Notes: generated by a model not told the origin, from the letters alone. A DNA stretch of 64,000 nucleotides from Sphingomonas caeni (GCF_026013415.1 NZ_JAPDOK010000003.1:434001-498000); one strand, 5' to 3'; shown: positions 1-9,413, numbered from the stretch's first letter. Made by a program: numbers and translations.

Positions 1-1
1 G

Positions 2-1018
2 ACGACGGTCCGCCCGAGCACGCCCAGGGATTGGGAAACCGATCAGGAGGTCCGCTGGTGCCCGGGCTGCGGCGACTATGCGATCCTCAAGGCGGTGCAG
101 CGCACCATGCCCGAAATCGGCGGGACGCCGGAGAATACGGTGTTCGTCAGCGGCATCGGCTGCTCGTCGCGCTTCCCCTATTATATGGAGACCTATGGCT
201 TCCACACGATCCACGGCCGCGCGCCGGCGGTGGCGACGGGGGTCAAGCTGGCGAACCCGGAGCTCGATGTGTGGATCATCACCGGCGACGGCGACGCGCT
301 GTCGATCGGCGGCAACCACACGATGCATCTGCTGCGCCGGAACCTGAACTGCCAGGTGCTGCTGTTCAACAACGAGATTTATGGCCTCACCAAGGGGCAA
401 TACTCGCCGACCAGCCGCGAGGGCACGCGTTCGCCCTCGACGCCGTTCGGCTCGGTCGATCACCCCGTCAAGCCCTGTGCCTTCGCGCTCGGGAGCGGTG
501 CGCGCTTCGTCGCGCGCGGGATCGATGTGAACAAGAACCTGCCGAGCGTCCTCAAGGCCGCGCACGCGCACCAGGGGGCGGCGTTCGTCGAGATCTTCCA
601 GAACTGCATCGTTTATAATGACGAGGTGTTCGAGCCCTTTACCGCCAAGCCCAACGCCCTCGCTAACCAGCTCTGGTGCGAGGAAGGCCAGCCCCTGCTG
701 TTCGCGGGCGGCACCAAGGGGCTCGCGCTCGACATGGAGCGGCTGACCCTCAAGGTGATCGACGTGGTCGATGGCGACGTCTCGGGGGTGATCGTCCACA
801 ATGTGAAGAACCGCGCGATCGCGCACATGCTGGTCGAAATGCCGTTTGGGCCCTTCCCGATGGCGCTCGGCGTGCTCTACGACGATCCCGCCCCGACCTT
901 CGAAAGCGCGGTGGTCGCGCAGAACAAGGCGGCGAGCGAGGGCAAGACCCCCGATCTGCAGAAGCTGGTCGCCAAGGGGCAGACCTGGATGGTGGACAAG
1001 CAGCCCCGGGTGGAGTGA
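2..1018 (+). CDS. korB: 2-oxoacid:ferredoxin oxidoreductase, beta subunit (5' end outside window)
   Basis: This is the TPP-binding beta subunit that, with an alpha/gamma partner, oxidatively decarboxylates a 2-oxoacid (probably 2-oxoglutarate) to an acyl-CoA and passes electrons to ferredoxin. The reading frame is open from base 2, so the start codon and the expected korA gene lie upstream of the window. Visible motifs are a CPGCGDY iron-sulfur/TPP segment right at the left edge and the GDGDALSIGGNH diphosphate-binding segment near base 290, followed by the NNEIYGLTKGQ segment typical of KorB. The protein ends at a TGA. A pyruvate-type enzyme cannot be excluded without the alpha subunit. Only the N-terminal few residues seem to be missing. 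Confidence 0.93.
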   Translation, partial: TTVRPSTPRDWETDQEVRWCPGCGDYAILKAVQRTMPEIGGTPENTVFVSGIGCSSRFPYYMETYGFHTIHGRAPAVATGVKLANPELDVWIITGDGDALSIGGNHTMHLLRRNLNCQVLLFNNEIYGLTKGQYSPTSREGTRSPSTPFGSVDHPVKPCAFALGSGARFVARGIDVNKNLPSVLKAAHAHQGAAFVEIFQNCIVYNDEVFEPFTAKPNALANQLWCEEGQPLLFAGGTKGLALDMERLTLKVIDVVDGDVSGVIVHNVKNRAIAHMLVEMPFGPFPMALGVLYDDPAPTFESAVVAQNKAASEGKTPDLQKLVAKGQTWMVDKQPRVE

Positions 1019-1054
1019 AACTGCAGCGCCGATGGGCTTGGGGAGATTTGCCGC

Positions 1055-1288
1055 ATGAAATGGCTGCTGATCCTGGTGATCTACGCCGCGCCGGACGATG
1101 CCGTGAATTGGAACGGCCCCTGGACGTTCGGGATGACCCATCTGGTCGAGACGCCGTTCGACTCGGAGGCGGCGTGCCGGAAGGCCGCCACCTACGCGAT
1201 CGACAAGCTCCATGAGGGAATGAGGGCGCCGATCCGCTATCGCTGCGTTGCGGTGGAAGACGGGCTCCCGAAGGATGCCCCGCGCTAG
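1055..1288 (+). CDS. small hypothetical protein, 77 aa
   Basis: I do not recognise a family. The start is supported by a GGGGAG ribosome site a few bases upstream. The N terminus (MKWLLILVIYAA) is hydrophobic and could be a signal or a single membrane segment. The rest is polar with two cysteines (in EAACRKA and RYRCVAV) that could form a disulfide if the protein is exported. It lies 36 bases after korB in the same direction, so it may share the transcript. Codon use matches its neighbours, which is why I accept it as a real gene. Confidence 0.65.
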   Translation: MKWLLILVIYAAPDDAVNWNGPWTFGMTHLVETPFDSEAACRKAATYAIDKLHEGMRAPIRYRCVAVEDGLPKDAPR

Positions 1289-1373
1289 GGTGCAACCCCG
1301 TTCGCCTACGGGAGATCGGCCAGGCCGAGATTCGCGCTTGCTCCCGTTGCGCCAAGGTGCATGACGTTCCGCA

Positions 1374-2627
1374 ATGAACGCGCCGATGGCAAACACGGGC
1401 GAGGTCGCGGGGGGACGCAGGGGTGGGGGCCCGGGCGGACTGCTGGGCCTGTTTGCACCCGTTTTCCGCCGGATGATCGATCGCATCGACCGCGGGATCG
1501 AGGCCGGCAGCCTCGAAACGACCCTGCCCGATGGCACGCGGCGGATGCTCGGCGGGCGCGGGGCGGGGCCGATCGCCATCGTCCATCTCCACAGCTGGCG
1601 CGCGCTGCTCCGGCTCGCAACGGGCGGATCGGGCGGCTGGTATGAGGCCTGGGCGAGGGGCGAATGGACCAGCCCCGATCCCGTCCAGATCTTTGCGCTG
1701 TTCAGCCGCAACCGCGCGACGCTGGCGCGGGGCGCGCGGGCTTCGGGCTATCATCTGCTGGTCAAGCGCTTCGCCCATTGGCTGCGGCGCAACCATCGCG
1801 ACGGGGCGCGGCGGAACATCGAATATCACTACGATCTGGGCAACGACTTCTACGCGCCCTGGCTCGATCCCGGCATGAGCTATTCGAGCGCGATCTTCGA
1901 GAGTCCCGGCCAGCCGCTCGACGCGGCGCAGGCGGCGAAGCTCGATGCGATGCTGGCGCGGACGGGCACCGGGCCCGGCGACACGATCCTCGAAATCGGC
2001 TGCGGCTGGGGCTCGTTCGCCGAGGCCGCGGGCAAGGCAGGGCGGCGCCTCCACGGCATCACCCTGTCGAAGGAACAAAAGGCCTGGGCCGAAGCCCGGA
2101 TCGCCGAGCAGCGCATCGAAGGCGTCGATTTCGCGCTCACCGACTATCGCGACGTCACCGGGACTTATGACGCGGTGGTGAGCATCGAAATGGTCGAGGC
2201 GGTGGGGCGCGAATATTGGCCCCATTATCTCGAAACCATATCGCGCGTGCTCAAGCCCGGCGGCCGCGCCGCGATCCAGTATATCGCCTTCGACGACACG
2301 TTGTTCGAGGATTATGCGAGCAACGTCGACTTCATCCAGACCCATATCTTCCCGGGCGGCTTGCTGCTCTCGGAAAGCCAGTTTCGCGCGATCGCCCAGG
2401 CGAAGGGGCTCCGCTGGCAGGATCAGGCCAATTTCGGCCTCAGCTATGCCGAGACGCTCCGCCAATGGCGGCTGAACTTCGACGCTGCGGTGGGGAGCGG
2501 ACGCTTGCCGGAATGCTTCCGCATCCAATTCCACAATCTATGGCGTTACTACCTCATGTATTGCGAGGGAGGATTCCGCGGGGGCGGGATCGATGTCGCG
2601 CAGGTGACCTTGGTCAAGGAGGGGTAA
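1374..2627 (+). CDS. cfa: cyclopropane-fatty-acyl-phospholipid synthase family methyltransferase
   Basis: SAM-dependent enzyme that adds a methylene bridge to unsaturated acyl chains of membrane phospholipids; 417 aa, normal for the family. A class I methyltransferase core is visible: the SAM-binding loop EIGCGWGSFAEAAG at about residues 206-219, preceded by the NIEYHYDLGNDFY segment characteristic of Cfa proteins, and followed by SIEMVEAVG. The first ATG has no clear ribosome site and an in-frame ATG four codons on is an alternative. The stop codon overlaps the next gene by one base (TAATG), suggesting translational coupling with the serine hydrolase. Confidence 0.92.
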   Translation: MNAPMANTGEVAGGRRGGGPGGLLGLFAPVFRRMIDRIDRGIEAGSLETTLPDGTRRMLGGRGAGPIAIVHLHSWRALLRLATGGSGGWYEAWARGEWTSPDPVQIFALFSRNRATLARGARASGYHLLVKRFAHWLRRNHRDGARRNIEYHYDLGNDFYAPWLDPGMSYSSAIFESPGQPLDAAQAAKLDAMLARTGTGPGDTILEIGCGWGSFAEAAGKAGRRLHGITLSKEQKAWAEARIAEQRIEGVDFALTDYRDVTGTYDAVVSIEMVEAVGREYWPHYLETISRVLKPGGRAAIQYIAFDDTLFEDYASNVDFIQTHIFPGGLLLSESQFRAIAQAKGLRWQDQANFGLSYAETLRQWRLNFDAAVGSGRLPECFRIQFHNLWRYYLMYCEGGFRGGGIDVAQVTLVKEG

Positions 2628-3781
2628 TGTTCAGGAAGTTGATTTGCGCGGCCGCGATTTTGCTTTCCAGCCCCGCGCTGGCACAGGTAGCGCCGAGTCC
2701 CGCCGACGCCGAACGCGTGCGTGTGCAGGCGGCGCAGGTGCTGTTCTGGAGCCAGCCGCAACGCGACGCCAATTTTCCGGCGATGGAAAAGCTCTTCCCC
2801 ACACATATAGTTGCGGCGGGCGGGCGGGTCCGCGCGCTGCCTTCGGGCAGAGCGCTTTCCGTGCCGGACGCCGATATCGAGAGCTTCATGGCTGCGCAGA
2901 ATGTCGCCGGCCTGCTCGTGCTCCAGGACGGCAAGGTCCGGCTCGAACGTTATGCGCGAGGCTATGGACCCGAGGGGCGCTGGACGAGCTTCTCGGTGGC
3001 GAAATCCTTTACCTCAACGCTGGTCGGGGCGGCGATCAGGGATGGTTATATCAAATCGGTCGATGATCCGGTGACCCGCTACATCCCCGAACTGGTGGGT
3101 AGTGGATATGACGGCGTGACCGTAGCGCAGCTGCTCACCATGACCTCCGGCGTCAAGTGGAACGAGGACTATACCGATCCGAACTCGGACGTCGCGCGCA
3201 TGCTGTTGATGCCGCTGAAACCGGGCGAGGATGCAACCGTCGCCTATATGCGAACACTCCAGCGCGAGAGCGTGCCGGGCGCCAAATGGGTGTACAAGAC
3301 TGGCGAGACCAATCTGGTCGGGGTGCTGGTCCGCCGTGCGACGGGCAAGGGACTCGCCGAATATCTCAGCGAGAAGATCTGGATGCCTTTCGGCATGGAA
3401 CGCGACGCGCTGTGGATGATCGATCCCTCGGGATTCGAGATTGGCGGCTGCTGCCTGTCGGTAAGCCTGCGCGACTATGCCCGGATGGGGCAATTCGTGC
3501 TCGAAGGCGGCAAGGGAGTCGTGCCGGATGGTTGGTTTGCAGACGCGACCCGCTCGCACGCCGATATCGGCAATCCCGGCTTCGGCTATGGCTATCAATG
3601 GTGGACCTATCCCCAGGGCCGCTATGGCGCGCAGGGGATTTTCGGCCAGACGATCCGGGTCGATCCCAGGACCCGCACGGTGATCGTCATTTCCGCCGCA
3701 GCTGCCAAGGCGACCGACCGCGACTATTCGCTCGCGCGCAATGCCTTTCTCGACCGGCTGTTCGCGGCGACTGCGCGCTAG
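2627..3781 (+). CDS. exported serine hydrolase, beta-lactamase (class C-like) family
   Basis: Secreted or periplasmic serine hydrolase of the class C beta-lactamase/esterase/D-peptidase superfamily; substrate unknown. The N terminus (MFRKLICAAAILLSSPALAQ) is a Sec signal peptide with an AxA-type cleavage site, which fixes the start at the ATG overlapping the cfa stop codon. The nucleophile motif S123-V-A-K126 is clear, and a KTGETN segment near residue 226 fits the third active-site element. Length is 384 aa. The tight one-base coupling to cfa suggests an envelope-related role. Family members include esterases and peptidases, so I do not assign beta-lactam hydrolysis. Confidence 0.87.
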   Translation: MFRKLICAAAILLSSPALAQVAPSPADAERVRVQAAQVLFWSQPQRDANFPAMEKLFPTHIVAAGGRVRALPSGRALSVPDADIESFMAAQNVAGLLVLQDGKVRLERYARGYGPEGRWTSFSVAKSFTSTLVGAAIRDGYIKSVDDPVTRYIPELVGSGYDGVTVAQLLTMTSGVKWNEDYTDPNSDVARMLLMPLKPGEDATVAYMRTLQRESVPGAKWVYKTGETNLVGVLVRRATGKGLAEYLSEKIWMPFGMERDALWMIDPSGFEIGGCCLSVSLRDYARMGQFVLEGGKGVVPDGWFADATRSHADIGNPGFGYGYQWWTYPQGRYGAQGIFGQTIRVDPRTRTVIVISAAAAKATDRDYSLARNAFLDRLFAATAR

Positions 3782-3792
3782 GGCGGAACGGG

Positions 3793-4509
3793 TCAGGCCC
3801 CCTCGGGCGCCTCGTAATAGCCGTTCTCGAAATCGGCCATGAGCAAAGCGGCGATGCGTTCGCCGGCGGCTTCGGGCTGCTGGATCGTTGCGGGGTCCTC
3901 GCCGGGATAGGCGCGGGCACGCATGCGGGTGGCGGTGCGGCCCGGGTCGATCAGCCCCACGCGGATGTTCGAGATCTGGTGGACCTCCTCACCATAGCTC
4001 AGCAGCAGCTGCTCGAACGCGGCCTTGCTGGCGCCGTACATCGCCCAATAGGCACGGGGGCTGCGGGCGACCCGGCTGGTCACGCCGAGCACGCGCCCGG
4101 CCGCCGCCTTGCGGAGCATCGGATCGAACGCGGCGATCAGCGCGGCCTGCGCGCTCACATTGAGCGTCAGCACCTTGGCGAAATCCTTGAAGTCGAACGC
4201 GGGCACCGGGCTGAGATCGCCCAGGGTCGCGGCGTTGAGCACGAGCATGTCGAGCGCAGGCCAGCGCCCCTGGATCGCTCCCGCAAGCCGCGCGATGCTG
4301 TCATTCTCGGTCAGGTCGAGCGGCGCGATGGTCGCGCTGCCGCCCTCGGCATGGATCGCTTCCTCGACTTCCTCGAGGCCCCCTGCGGTTCGCGCGGTGA
4401 GGATGACGTGTGCGCCGGCGGCGCCCAGCGCACGCGCGGTGGCGGCACCGATGCCGCGGCTCGCGCCGGTGACGAGCGCGATCCGCCCGGAAAGTGACTT
4501 GTCGGTCAT
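3793..4509 (-). CDS. SDR family NAD(P)-dependent oxidoreductase
   Basis: Classical short-chain dehydrogenase/reductase of 238 aa. The cofactor-binding glycine motif TGASRGIGAATA is at residues 15-26 and the catalytic YxxxK (YGASK) lies around residue 157, preceded by the expected Ser-containing strand (VTSRVARS). It sits 10 bases downstream of purF in the same direction, so it is probably the second gene of that transcript. The substrate cannot be told from sequence. The C-terminal part (ATRMRARAYPGEDPATIQQPEAAGE is the relevant stretch, around residues 193-217) resembles SDRs found behind purF in other sphingomonads, which I recall but cannot check here. Confidence 0.92.
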   Translation of the reverse strand: MTDKSLSGRIALVTGASRGIGAATARALGAAGAHVILTARTAGGLEEVEEAIHAEGGSATIAPLDLTENDSIARLAGAIQGRWPALDMLVLNAATLGDLSPVPAFDFKDFAKVLTLNVSAQAALIAAFDPMLRKAAAGRVLGVTSRVARSPRAYWAMYGASKAAFEQLLLSYGEEVHQISNIRVGLIDPGRTATRMRARAYPGEDPATIQQPEAAGERIAALLMADFENGYYEAPEGA

Positions 4510-4519
4510 GGTATCTCGT

Positions 4520-5983
4520 TCAGCCGACGGCGCGTTCGAGCAGCGAGAATTGCTCGCCGGTCGCGCGTTCGTCGCGGTCGGTCAGGGTGGTGGGATATTC
4601 GCCGGTGAAGCAGGCGTCGCAGTAGCGCGGCTTGTCCGCGGCGCGCGCCGCCTCGCCCAGCGCGCGATAGAGACCGTCGATCGAGACGAAGGCCAGGCTG
4701 TCGGCCTTGATGATGTCGCGGATCTCGTCAAGGCTGTGGTTCGCCGCGATCAGCCCCGATTTCTCGGGCGTGTCGACGCCGTAGAAGCAGGGATCGGTGG
4801 TCGGCGGGCTGGCGATCCGCATATGGACCTCGGCGGCGCCGGCATCCTTCATCATCTGGACGATCTTGAGGCTGGTGGTGCCGCGCACGATCGAATCGTC
4901 GATCAGCACGACGCGCTTGCCTTTCACCACCTCGCTATTGGCGTTGTGCTTGAGCTTGACGCCAAGGTGGCGGACCTGGTCGGTCGGCTGGATGAAGGTG
5001 CGGCCCATATAGTGCGAGCGGATGATGCCGAGCTCGAACGGGATCTTCGATTCCTGCGCATAGCCGATCGCCGCGGGGACGCCCGAATCGGGCACCGGCA
5101 CGACGATATCGGCATCGACATGCGCCTCGATCGCCAACTGCGCGCCGATCGCCTTGCGCACCGAATAGACCGAGCGGTCCTCGGCGATCGAATCGGGGCG
5201 TGAGAAATAGACATATTCGAAGATGCAGGGACGTGGGCTCCGCGGCGGAAAGGGGCGGTGGGATTCGATCTGGCCGTCCCGCACGATCACCAGCTCGCCG
5301 GGATCGATCGAGCGGACGAATTCGGCGCCGACCACGTCGAACGCCACCGTCTCGCTCGCGAACAGGATCGAATCGCCGCGCTTGCCCATCACCAGCGGGC
5401 GTACCCCCAGCGGATCGCGGCAGGCGATCAGTCCTTCGGGCGTCATGCAGATCAGCGAATAGGCGCCCTCGACCCGGCGCAGCGCATCGATGATCTTCTC
5501 GAGCAGCCCATGATAGGTCGACATGGCGACGAGATGGATGATCGTCTCGGTGTCCGAGGTCGACTGGAAGATCGAGCCCCCCTTGATCAGGTCGCGCCGA
5601 AGCCGCATCGCGTTCGAGATATTGCCGTTGTGCGCGACCGCGAAGCCGCCCTCGGCGAGTTCGGCATAGAGCGGCTGGACGTTGCGCAGCGAGGTTTCGC
5701 CGGTGGTGGCGTAGCGGACATGGCCGCAGGCAGTGCGCCCGGGCAGCGCGCGCATTACCGTCTCGTTCTTCTCGTTGAAAGTCTCGCCGACCAGGCCCAT
5801 CGCGTGCTTGGTGTGGAAATGCTCGCCGTCATAGCTGGTGATGCCGGCGGCTTCCTGGCCGCGATGCTGGAGCGCGTGGAGCCCCAGCGCGACCAGGGCA
5901 GCGGCGCCATCCGCGCCGGACACACCGAAGATTCCACACTCCTCGCGGAGTTTGTCGTCGTCGTACGGATTGGTGGTAATCAT
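4520..5983 (-). CDS. purF: amidophosphoribosyltransferase
   Basis: First committed step of purine synthesis: glutamine plus PRPP gives 5-phosphoribosylamine. The protein is 487 aa. A short propeptide (15 residues) precedes the catalytic N-terminal nucleophile Cys16 in REECGIFGV; the glutaminase domain continues with HGNISN and GHVRYATTG. The C-terminal phosphoribosyltransferase domain has the PRPP loop VVLIDDSIVRGTTS and the four-cysteine type tail segments (CFYGVDTP, CDACFTGEYP) of the iron-sulfur PurF class. It is transcribed away from hisI across a 120-base gap that must hold both promoters. Confidence 0.97.
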   Translation of the reverse strand: MITTNPYDDDKLREECGIFGVSGADGAAALVALGLHALQHRGQEAAGITSYDGEHFHTKHAMGLVGETFNEKNETVMRALPGRTACGHVRYATTGETSLRNVQPLYAELAEGGFAVAHNGNISNAMRLRRDLIKGGSIFQSTSDTETIIHLVAMSTYHGLLEKIIDALRRVEGAYSLICMTPEGLIACRDPLGVRPLVMGKRGDSILFASETVAFDVVGAEFVRSIDPGELVIVRDGQIESHRPFPPRSPRPCIFEYVYFSRPDSIAEDRSVYSVRKAIGAQLAIEAHVDADIVVPVPDSGVPAAIGYAQESKIPFELGIIRSHYMGRTFIQPTDQVRHLGVKLKHNANSEVVKGKRVVLIDDSIVRGTTSLKIVQMMKDAGAAEVHMRIASPPTTDPCFYGVDTPEKSGLIAANHSLDEIRDIIKADSLAFVSIDGLYRALGEAARAADKPRYCDACFTGEYPTTLTDRDERATGEQFSLLERAVG

Positions 5984-6103
5984 CCTACCCCTGCGGGTTC
6001 GGGTTACAGATGAGGCCCTATAGGGGCTGCGATCGGTTTTGTCGCCCGTCCGTCATAAATCTTTTGTTCGCGTGTCGGCAGGTGACGCCGTAAAGGGAAA
6101 ATC

Positions 6104-6469
6104 ATGGCCCCCAAGATCGAAAACCACCGCGAAACCGGGCTCACGCTCGATCCGAAATATGACGCGAACGGGCTGATCACCGCGGTTGCGACGCACGGCG
6201 ATTCGGTGCTGATGGTCGCGCATATGAACGCGGAGGCGCTGGCGGCGACGCTAACGACGGGTGAGGCGCATTTCTGGTCGCGCAGCCGGGGCAGGCTCTG
6301 GAAGAAGGGCGAGACTTCGGGGCATGTCCTGAAGGTCCGCGAACTTCGGGTCGATTGCGATCAGGACGCGGTGTGGCTGATCGTCGATCCGGCGGGCCCT
6401 GCGTGCCACACCGGCGAGCCGAGCTGCTTCTATCGCCGCGCCGAGGACGGGCGGCTGGTGCGCGTATGA
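6104..6469 (+). CDS. hisI: phosphoribosyl-AMP cyclohydrolase
   Basis: Histidine biosynthesis enzyme that opens the purine ring of phosphoribosyl-AMP. At 121 aa it is the stand-alone cyclohydrolase, not a HisIE fusion. The zinc-binding cysteines are in VDCDQDA and in [13 protein letters not shown], and the conserved [19 protein letters not shown] segment is at about residues 64-82. It starts 120 bases from divergent purF and overlaps the next gene by four bases (ATGA). There is no other his gene in the window, so hisI is dispersed here. Confidence 0.96.
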   Translation: MAPKIENHRETGLTLDPKYDANGLITAVATHGDSVLMVAHMNAEALAATLTTGEAHFWSRSRGRLWKKGETSGHVLKVRELRVDCDQDAVWLIVDPAGPACHTGEPSCFYRRAEDGRLVRV

Positions 6470-6975
6470 GGCGCACCGCGCTCGCGCTGCTGCTGGTCCT
6501 GTCGGCCTGCAAGGGCGGCAACGCGCCGGTCGAGAACGCGGCCCAGCCGCAGGACCTCGAATCCGCTGCGATCGAGCGCGGGATGGTGCGCGATCCCAAG
6601 GATACCGAGATCGCCGGCCTCTATGCGCGCGACACCGACCGGGTCTGCATCGTGCCGGATGGGCAGGGGTACAGGATCGGTGCCTTCGTCGATTATGGCG
6701 ACCGCATCACCTGCAGCGGCAAGGGTACCGTCAGCCGCGCGGGCGAGACGCTGCGGATCGATCTGGGCGGCGAGGGCGACGAACGCTGCGGGTTCGACGC
6801 GAAATTCGACGGCGACAAGATCTATTTCCCCGGCAACGTCCCCGATGCCTGCGCCAAGCTCTGCGCGCGCCGCGCCTCCTATGCGGGGCTCGAAGTCGCG
6901 CGGATGAGCGAATCGGTTGCCGAAGCCTCGGCAATGCGCGATTCTCAGGGGCGCCAGCTCTGCGCCGGCAAGTGA
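6466..6975 (+). CDS. putative lipoprotein, 169 aa
   Basis: Envelope lipoprotein of unknown function. The start codon overlaps the hisI stop (ATGA); this choice gives a perfect type II signal peptide, [15 protein letters not shown] followed by K, with the lipobox LSAC at residues 12-15. The mature part has six cysteines spread over about 140 residues, consistent with disulfides in the periplasm (for example CGFDAKF and CAKLCARR). An upstream in-frame extension exists but would destroy the signal peptide. It is probably co-translated with hisI; no functional link is evident. Confidence 0.82.
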   Translation: MRRTALALLLVLSACKGGNAPVENAAQPQDLESAAIERGMVRDPKDTEIAGLYARDTDRVCIVPDGQGYRIGAFVDYGDRITCSGKGTVSRAGETLRIDLGGEGDERCGFDAKFDGDKIYFPGNVPDACAKLCARRASYAGLEVARMSESVAEASAMRDSQGRQLCAGK

Positions 6976-6983
6976 CGAGAGGG

Positions 6984-6999
6984 TTGACGTTAACGTAAA
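6984..6999 (+). promoter_or_regulatory. candidate MerR/LiuR-type operator overlapping a promoter
   Basis: TTGACGTTAACGTAAA is a 16-base near-palindrome; seven of eight base pairs are symmetric, the exception being G/A at positions 3 and 14. Its left half is a good -35 (TTGACG), and TAGGTT 17 bases later (7007-7012) is a weak -10. That would place transcription at or next to the ATG at 7019. As I recall, LiuR-family regulators of acyl-CoA catabolism bind very similar ACGTTWACGT palindromes. Its position directly before merR suggests autoregulation of the merR-acd pair. Confidence 0.5.
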
Positions 7000-7018
7000 G
7001 GGAAGGTAGGTTCGCACC

Positions 7019-7447
7019 ATGCCAGCCGCGGTTTTCCCCATCGAAGCGCTCGCACCGATCGAGCCGCGCCCCGATCGCGACCATTTCTCGATCTCCGATC
7101 TCTGCGCCGAATTCGGCGTCACCGCGCGGGCGCTGCGCTTCTACGAGGATGAGGGGCTGATCGGGCCCGAGCGGCGCGGCACCCAGCGCATCTATTCGCA
7201 CCGCGACCGCGCGCGGCTCGCCTGGATCCTGCGCGGCAAGCGCGTCGGCTTCTCGCTCGGCGAGATCCGCGAGATGATCGACCTCTACGATATCGGCGAC
7301 GGCCGCAGCACCCAGCGTCAGGTGACGCTCGAACGCTGCCTCGACCGGATCAAGACGCTCGAGCACCAGAAGCACGATATCGATGCGCATATCGCCGAAC
7401 TGCAGCAGTTCGTGGCGATGATGAAGAACAGCGATTCCGAACACTGA
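7019..7447 (+). CDS. MerR family transcriptional regulator (LiuR-like)
   Basis: DNA-binding regulator of 142 aa. The winged helix-turn-helix occupies about residues 23-92 (FSISDLCAEFGVTARALRFY, then GLIGPERRGTQRIYSHRD), followed by a long coiled-coil dimerisation helix (CLDRIKTLEHQKHDIDAHIAEL is in that helix). The C terminus has no metal-binding cysteines, so it is not a metal sensor; this shape matches LiuR-type regulators of branched-chain or fatty acyl-CoA catabolism. It lies nine bases upstream of an acyl-CoA dehydrogenase gene, which supports that reading. A palindrome in front of the gene is the likely operator. Confidence 0.88.
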   Translation: MPAAVFPIEALAPIEPRPDRDHFSISDLCAEFGVTARALRFYEDEGLIGPERRGTQRIYSHRDRARLAWILRGKRVGFSLGEIREMIDLYDIGDGRSTQRQVTLERCLDRIKTLEHQKHDIDAHIAELQQFVAMMKNSDSEH

Positions 7448-7456
7448 GGACCTGAA

Positions 7457-9259
7457 ATGCCCAAATACACGCCGCCCGTGCGCGACACGCGCTTCATCCT
7501 CGATCGCGTGATCGGGATCGATCGCTACGCCAATCTGCCGGGCTTCGAGAACGCCACACCCGACGTGGTGACCGCAGTGCTCGAAGAGGGCGGCAGGTTC
7601 GTCAGCGAGGTGCTTTTCCCGCTCAACCATAGCGGCGATCAGGAGGGCTGCACCCGCCACGAGGATGGCAGCGTCACAACGCCCAAGGGCTTCAAGGAAG
7701 CCTATGCCCAATATGTCGAAAGCGGCTGGGGCACGCTCGGCGCGCCCGAGGCGTTCGGCGGGCAGGGGATGCCGCACCTCGTTTCGACCGCGTTCGAGGA
7801 ATATATGATCTCCTCGAACATGGCCTTCGCCATGTACCCCGGCCTCACCCATGGCGCGATCGCCTCGCTGCTGGTCAAGGGCAGCCCCGAGCAGCAGGCG
7901 AAATACGTGCCGCGGATGGTTTCGGGCGAATGGGGCGGGACGATGAACCTGACCGAGCCCCAGTGCGGCACCGATCTCGGCCTGATCAAGACCAAGGCCG
8001 AGCCGCAGGCGGACGGCAGCTACAGCATCACCGGCACCAAGATCTTCATCTCGTCGGGCGAGCACGACCTGACGAGCAACATCATCCACCTCGTCCTCGC
8101 CAAGACTCCCGGCGCGCCCGAGAGCACCAAGGGCATCTCGCTGTTCGTGGTGCCCAAATTCCTGGTCAATGACGACGGCTCGCTCGGCGAGCGCAACGCG
8201 GTGTCGTGCGGCTCGATCGAGCACAAGATGGGCATCCACGCCAATTCGACCTGCGTGATGAACTATGACGGCGCCAAGGGCTGGCTGGTCGGCGAGGAGA
8301 TGAAGGGCCTCGCCGCGATGTTCATCATGATGAACGTCGCGCGGCTGGGCGTCGGGCTGCAGGGGCTCGCGGTGGGCGAGACGGCGCTCCAGAACGCGGT
8401 TCAGTACGCCGAGGACCGGCGGCAGGGGCGGGCGCTGACCGGGCCGGCCGAGCCCAACGAGAAGGCCGATACGCTGTTCGTCCATCCCGATGTCCGCCGG
8501 ATGCTGATGGAGGCCAAGGCGCTGACCGAGGGCCTGCGCGCCTTGTGCCTCTGGGCCGCGCTCCAGGTCGATCTCGAACATGGCGCCCCCACCGAGGAGG
8601 AGCGTACACTTGCCGCCGATCTGGTCGGGCTGCTGACCCCGGTGATCAAGGGCTTCGGCACCGATATCGGCTACAAGACCGCGACCGACGCGCAGCAGGT
8701 CTATGGCGGGCATGGCTACATCGCCGAATGGGGGATGGAGCAATATGTCCGCGATGCCCGCATTTCGATGATCTACGAAGGCACCAACGGCGTCCAGGCG
8801 ATGGACCTGGTCGGGCGCAAGCTCGGCCTGAATGGCGGCCGCGCGGTCCAACTCTTCTTCAAGACCGTGACCGAGGAAGTCGCCGCGGCGAAGGGGGACG
8901 CGAAGCTCGCGGCGTTCGCCGAGGCGCTGGAAAAGGCGCTGGGGCAGATGCAGGCCGCGACCCTGTGGATCGCGGCCAACGGCTTCAAGAATCCGAACGA
9001 CGCGGGCGCGGCGGCCTATCCTTATATGCAGCTGACCGGCACGGTCGCGCTCGGGCTGATGTGGCTGCGGATGGCCAAGGCTGCCGCCCAGGCGCTGGCC
9101 GAAGGCGCCGACGACGCCAAATTCTACGAAGCCAAGCTGGTCACCGCCCGCTTCTACGCCGAACGCATCCTCCCCGACGCAGGCGCGCTCCGCCGCAAGA
9201 TCGAAGCTGGCAGCGACGCGCTGATGGCCTTGGATCCTGAGATGTTCCGGGCGGCATGA
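7457..9259 (+). CDS. acyl-CoA dehydrogenase, long (DmdC-like) type
   Basis: FAD-dependent acyl-CoA dehydrogenase of 600 aa, the extended class with an extra C-terminal domain that includes DmdC (3-methylmercaptopropionyl-CoA dehydrogenase) and general FadE-like enzymes. Visible are [19 protein letters not shown] (FAD/substrate region, about residue 160), the [15 protein letters not shown] segment and the [19 protein letters not shown] segment that ends the catalytic core near residue 455. The C-terminal extra domain follows. It is directly behind the MerR regulator and should be in its operon. Substrate specificity cannot be read from sequence. Confidence 0.93.
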   Translation: MPKYTPPVRDTRFILDRVIGIDRYANLPGFENATPDVVTAVLEEGGRFVSEVLFPLNHSGDQEGCTRHEDGSVTTPKGFKEAYAQYVESGWGTLGAPEAFGGQGMPHLVSTAFEEYMISSNMAFAMYPGLTHGAIASLLVKGSPEQQAKYVPRMVSGEWGGTMNLTEPQCGTDLGLIKTKAEPQADGSYSITGTKIFISSGEHDLTSNIIHLVLAKTPGAPESTKGISLFVVPKFLVNDDGSLGERNAVSCGSIEHKMGIHANSTCVMNYDGAKGWLVGEEMKGLAAMFIMMNVARLGVGLQGLAVGETALQNAVQYAEDRRQGRALTGPAEPNEKADTLFVHPDVRRMLMEAKALTEGLRALCLWAALQVDLEHGAPTEEERTLAADLVGLLTPVIKGFGTDIGYKTATDAQQVYGGHGYIAEWGMEQYVRDARISMIYEGTNGVQAMDLVGRKLGLNGGRAVQLFFKTVTEEVAAAKGDAKLAAFAEALEKALGQMQAATLWIAANGFKNPNDAGAAAYPYMQLTGTVALGLMWLRMAKAAAQALAEGADDAKFYEAKLVTARFYAERILPDAGALRRKIEAGSDALMALDPEMFRAA

Positions 9260-9264
9260 CTTCT

Positions 9265-9413
9265 TTCCCTCTCCCCTTGTTGGAGAGGGAGGGAGCAAGC
9301 GCAGCTTGCGGAAGGGTGAGGGCGAGTCGGGCGATGGCAAGTGAGTCCCCCTCATCCTTCCCACCGCTTCGCGGCGGGCCCCTTCCTTCTCCCACAGGGG
9401 GAGAAGGAGATTA
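9265..9413. repeat. paired-hairpin intergenic element A, copy 1
   Basis: About 150 bases filling the gap between two convergent genes. It has a left hairpin (CCCTCTCCCCTTGT then GGAGAGGGAGGGAG), a short variable GC-rich arm, and a right hairpin (CCTTCTCCCACA then GGGGAGAAGGAGATTA). The same layout, inverted, is at 45176-45312. The TTA at its right end is the stop codon of the cell-wall hydrolase gene. It probably acts as a bidirectional terminator. Confidence 0.85.

Noticed and set aside
750..2534. Long minus-strand open frame opposite the cfa gene; similar ones at 6731-9472, 13737-15362, 18604-20598, 34793-36739 and 55448-58168.
   Set aside because: High GC makes antisense frames run long. 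They have Arg/Ala/Gly-rich compositions, no family motifs and no ribosome sites, and sit opposite well-supported genes.
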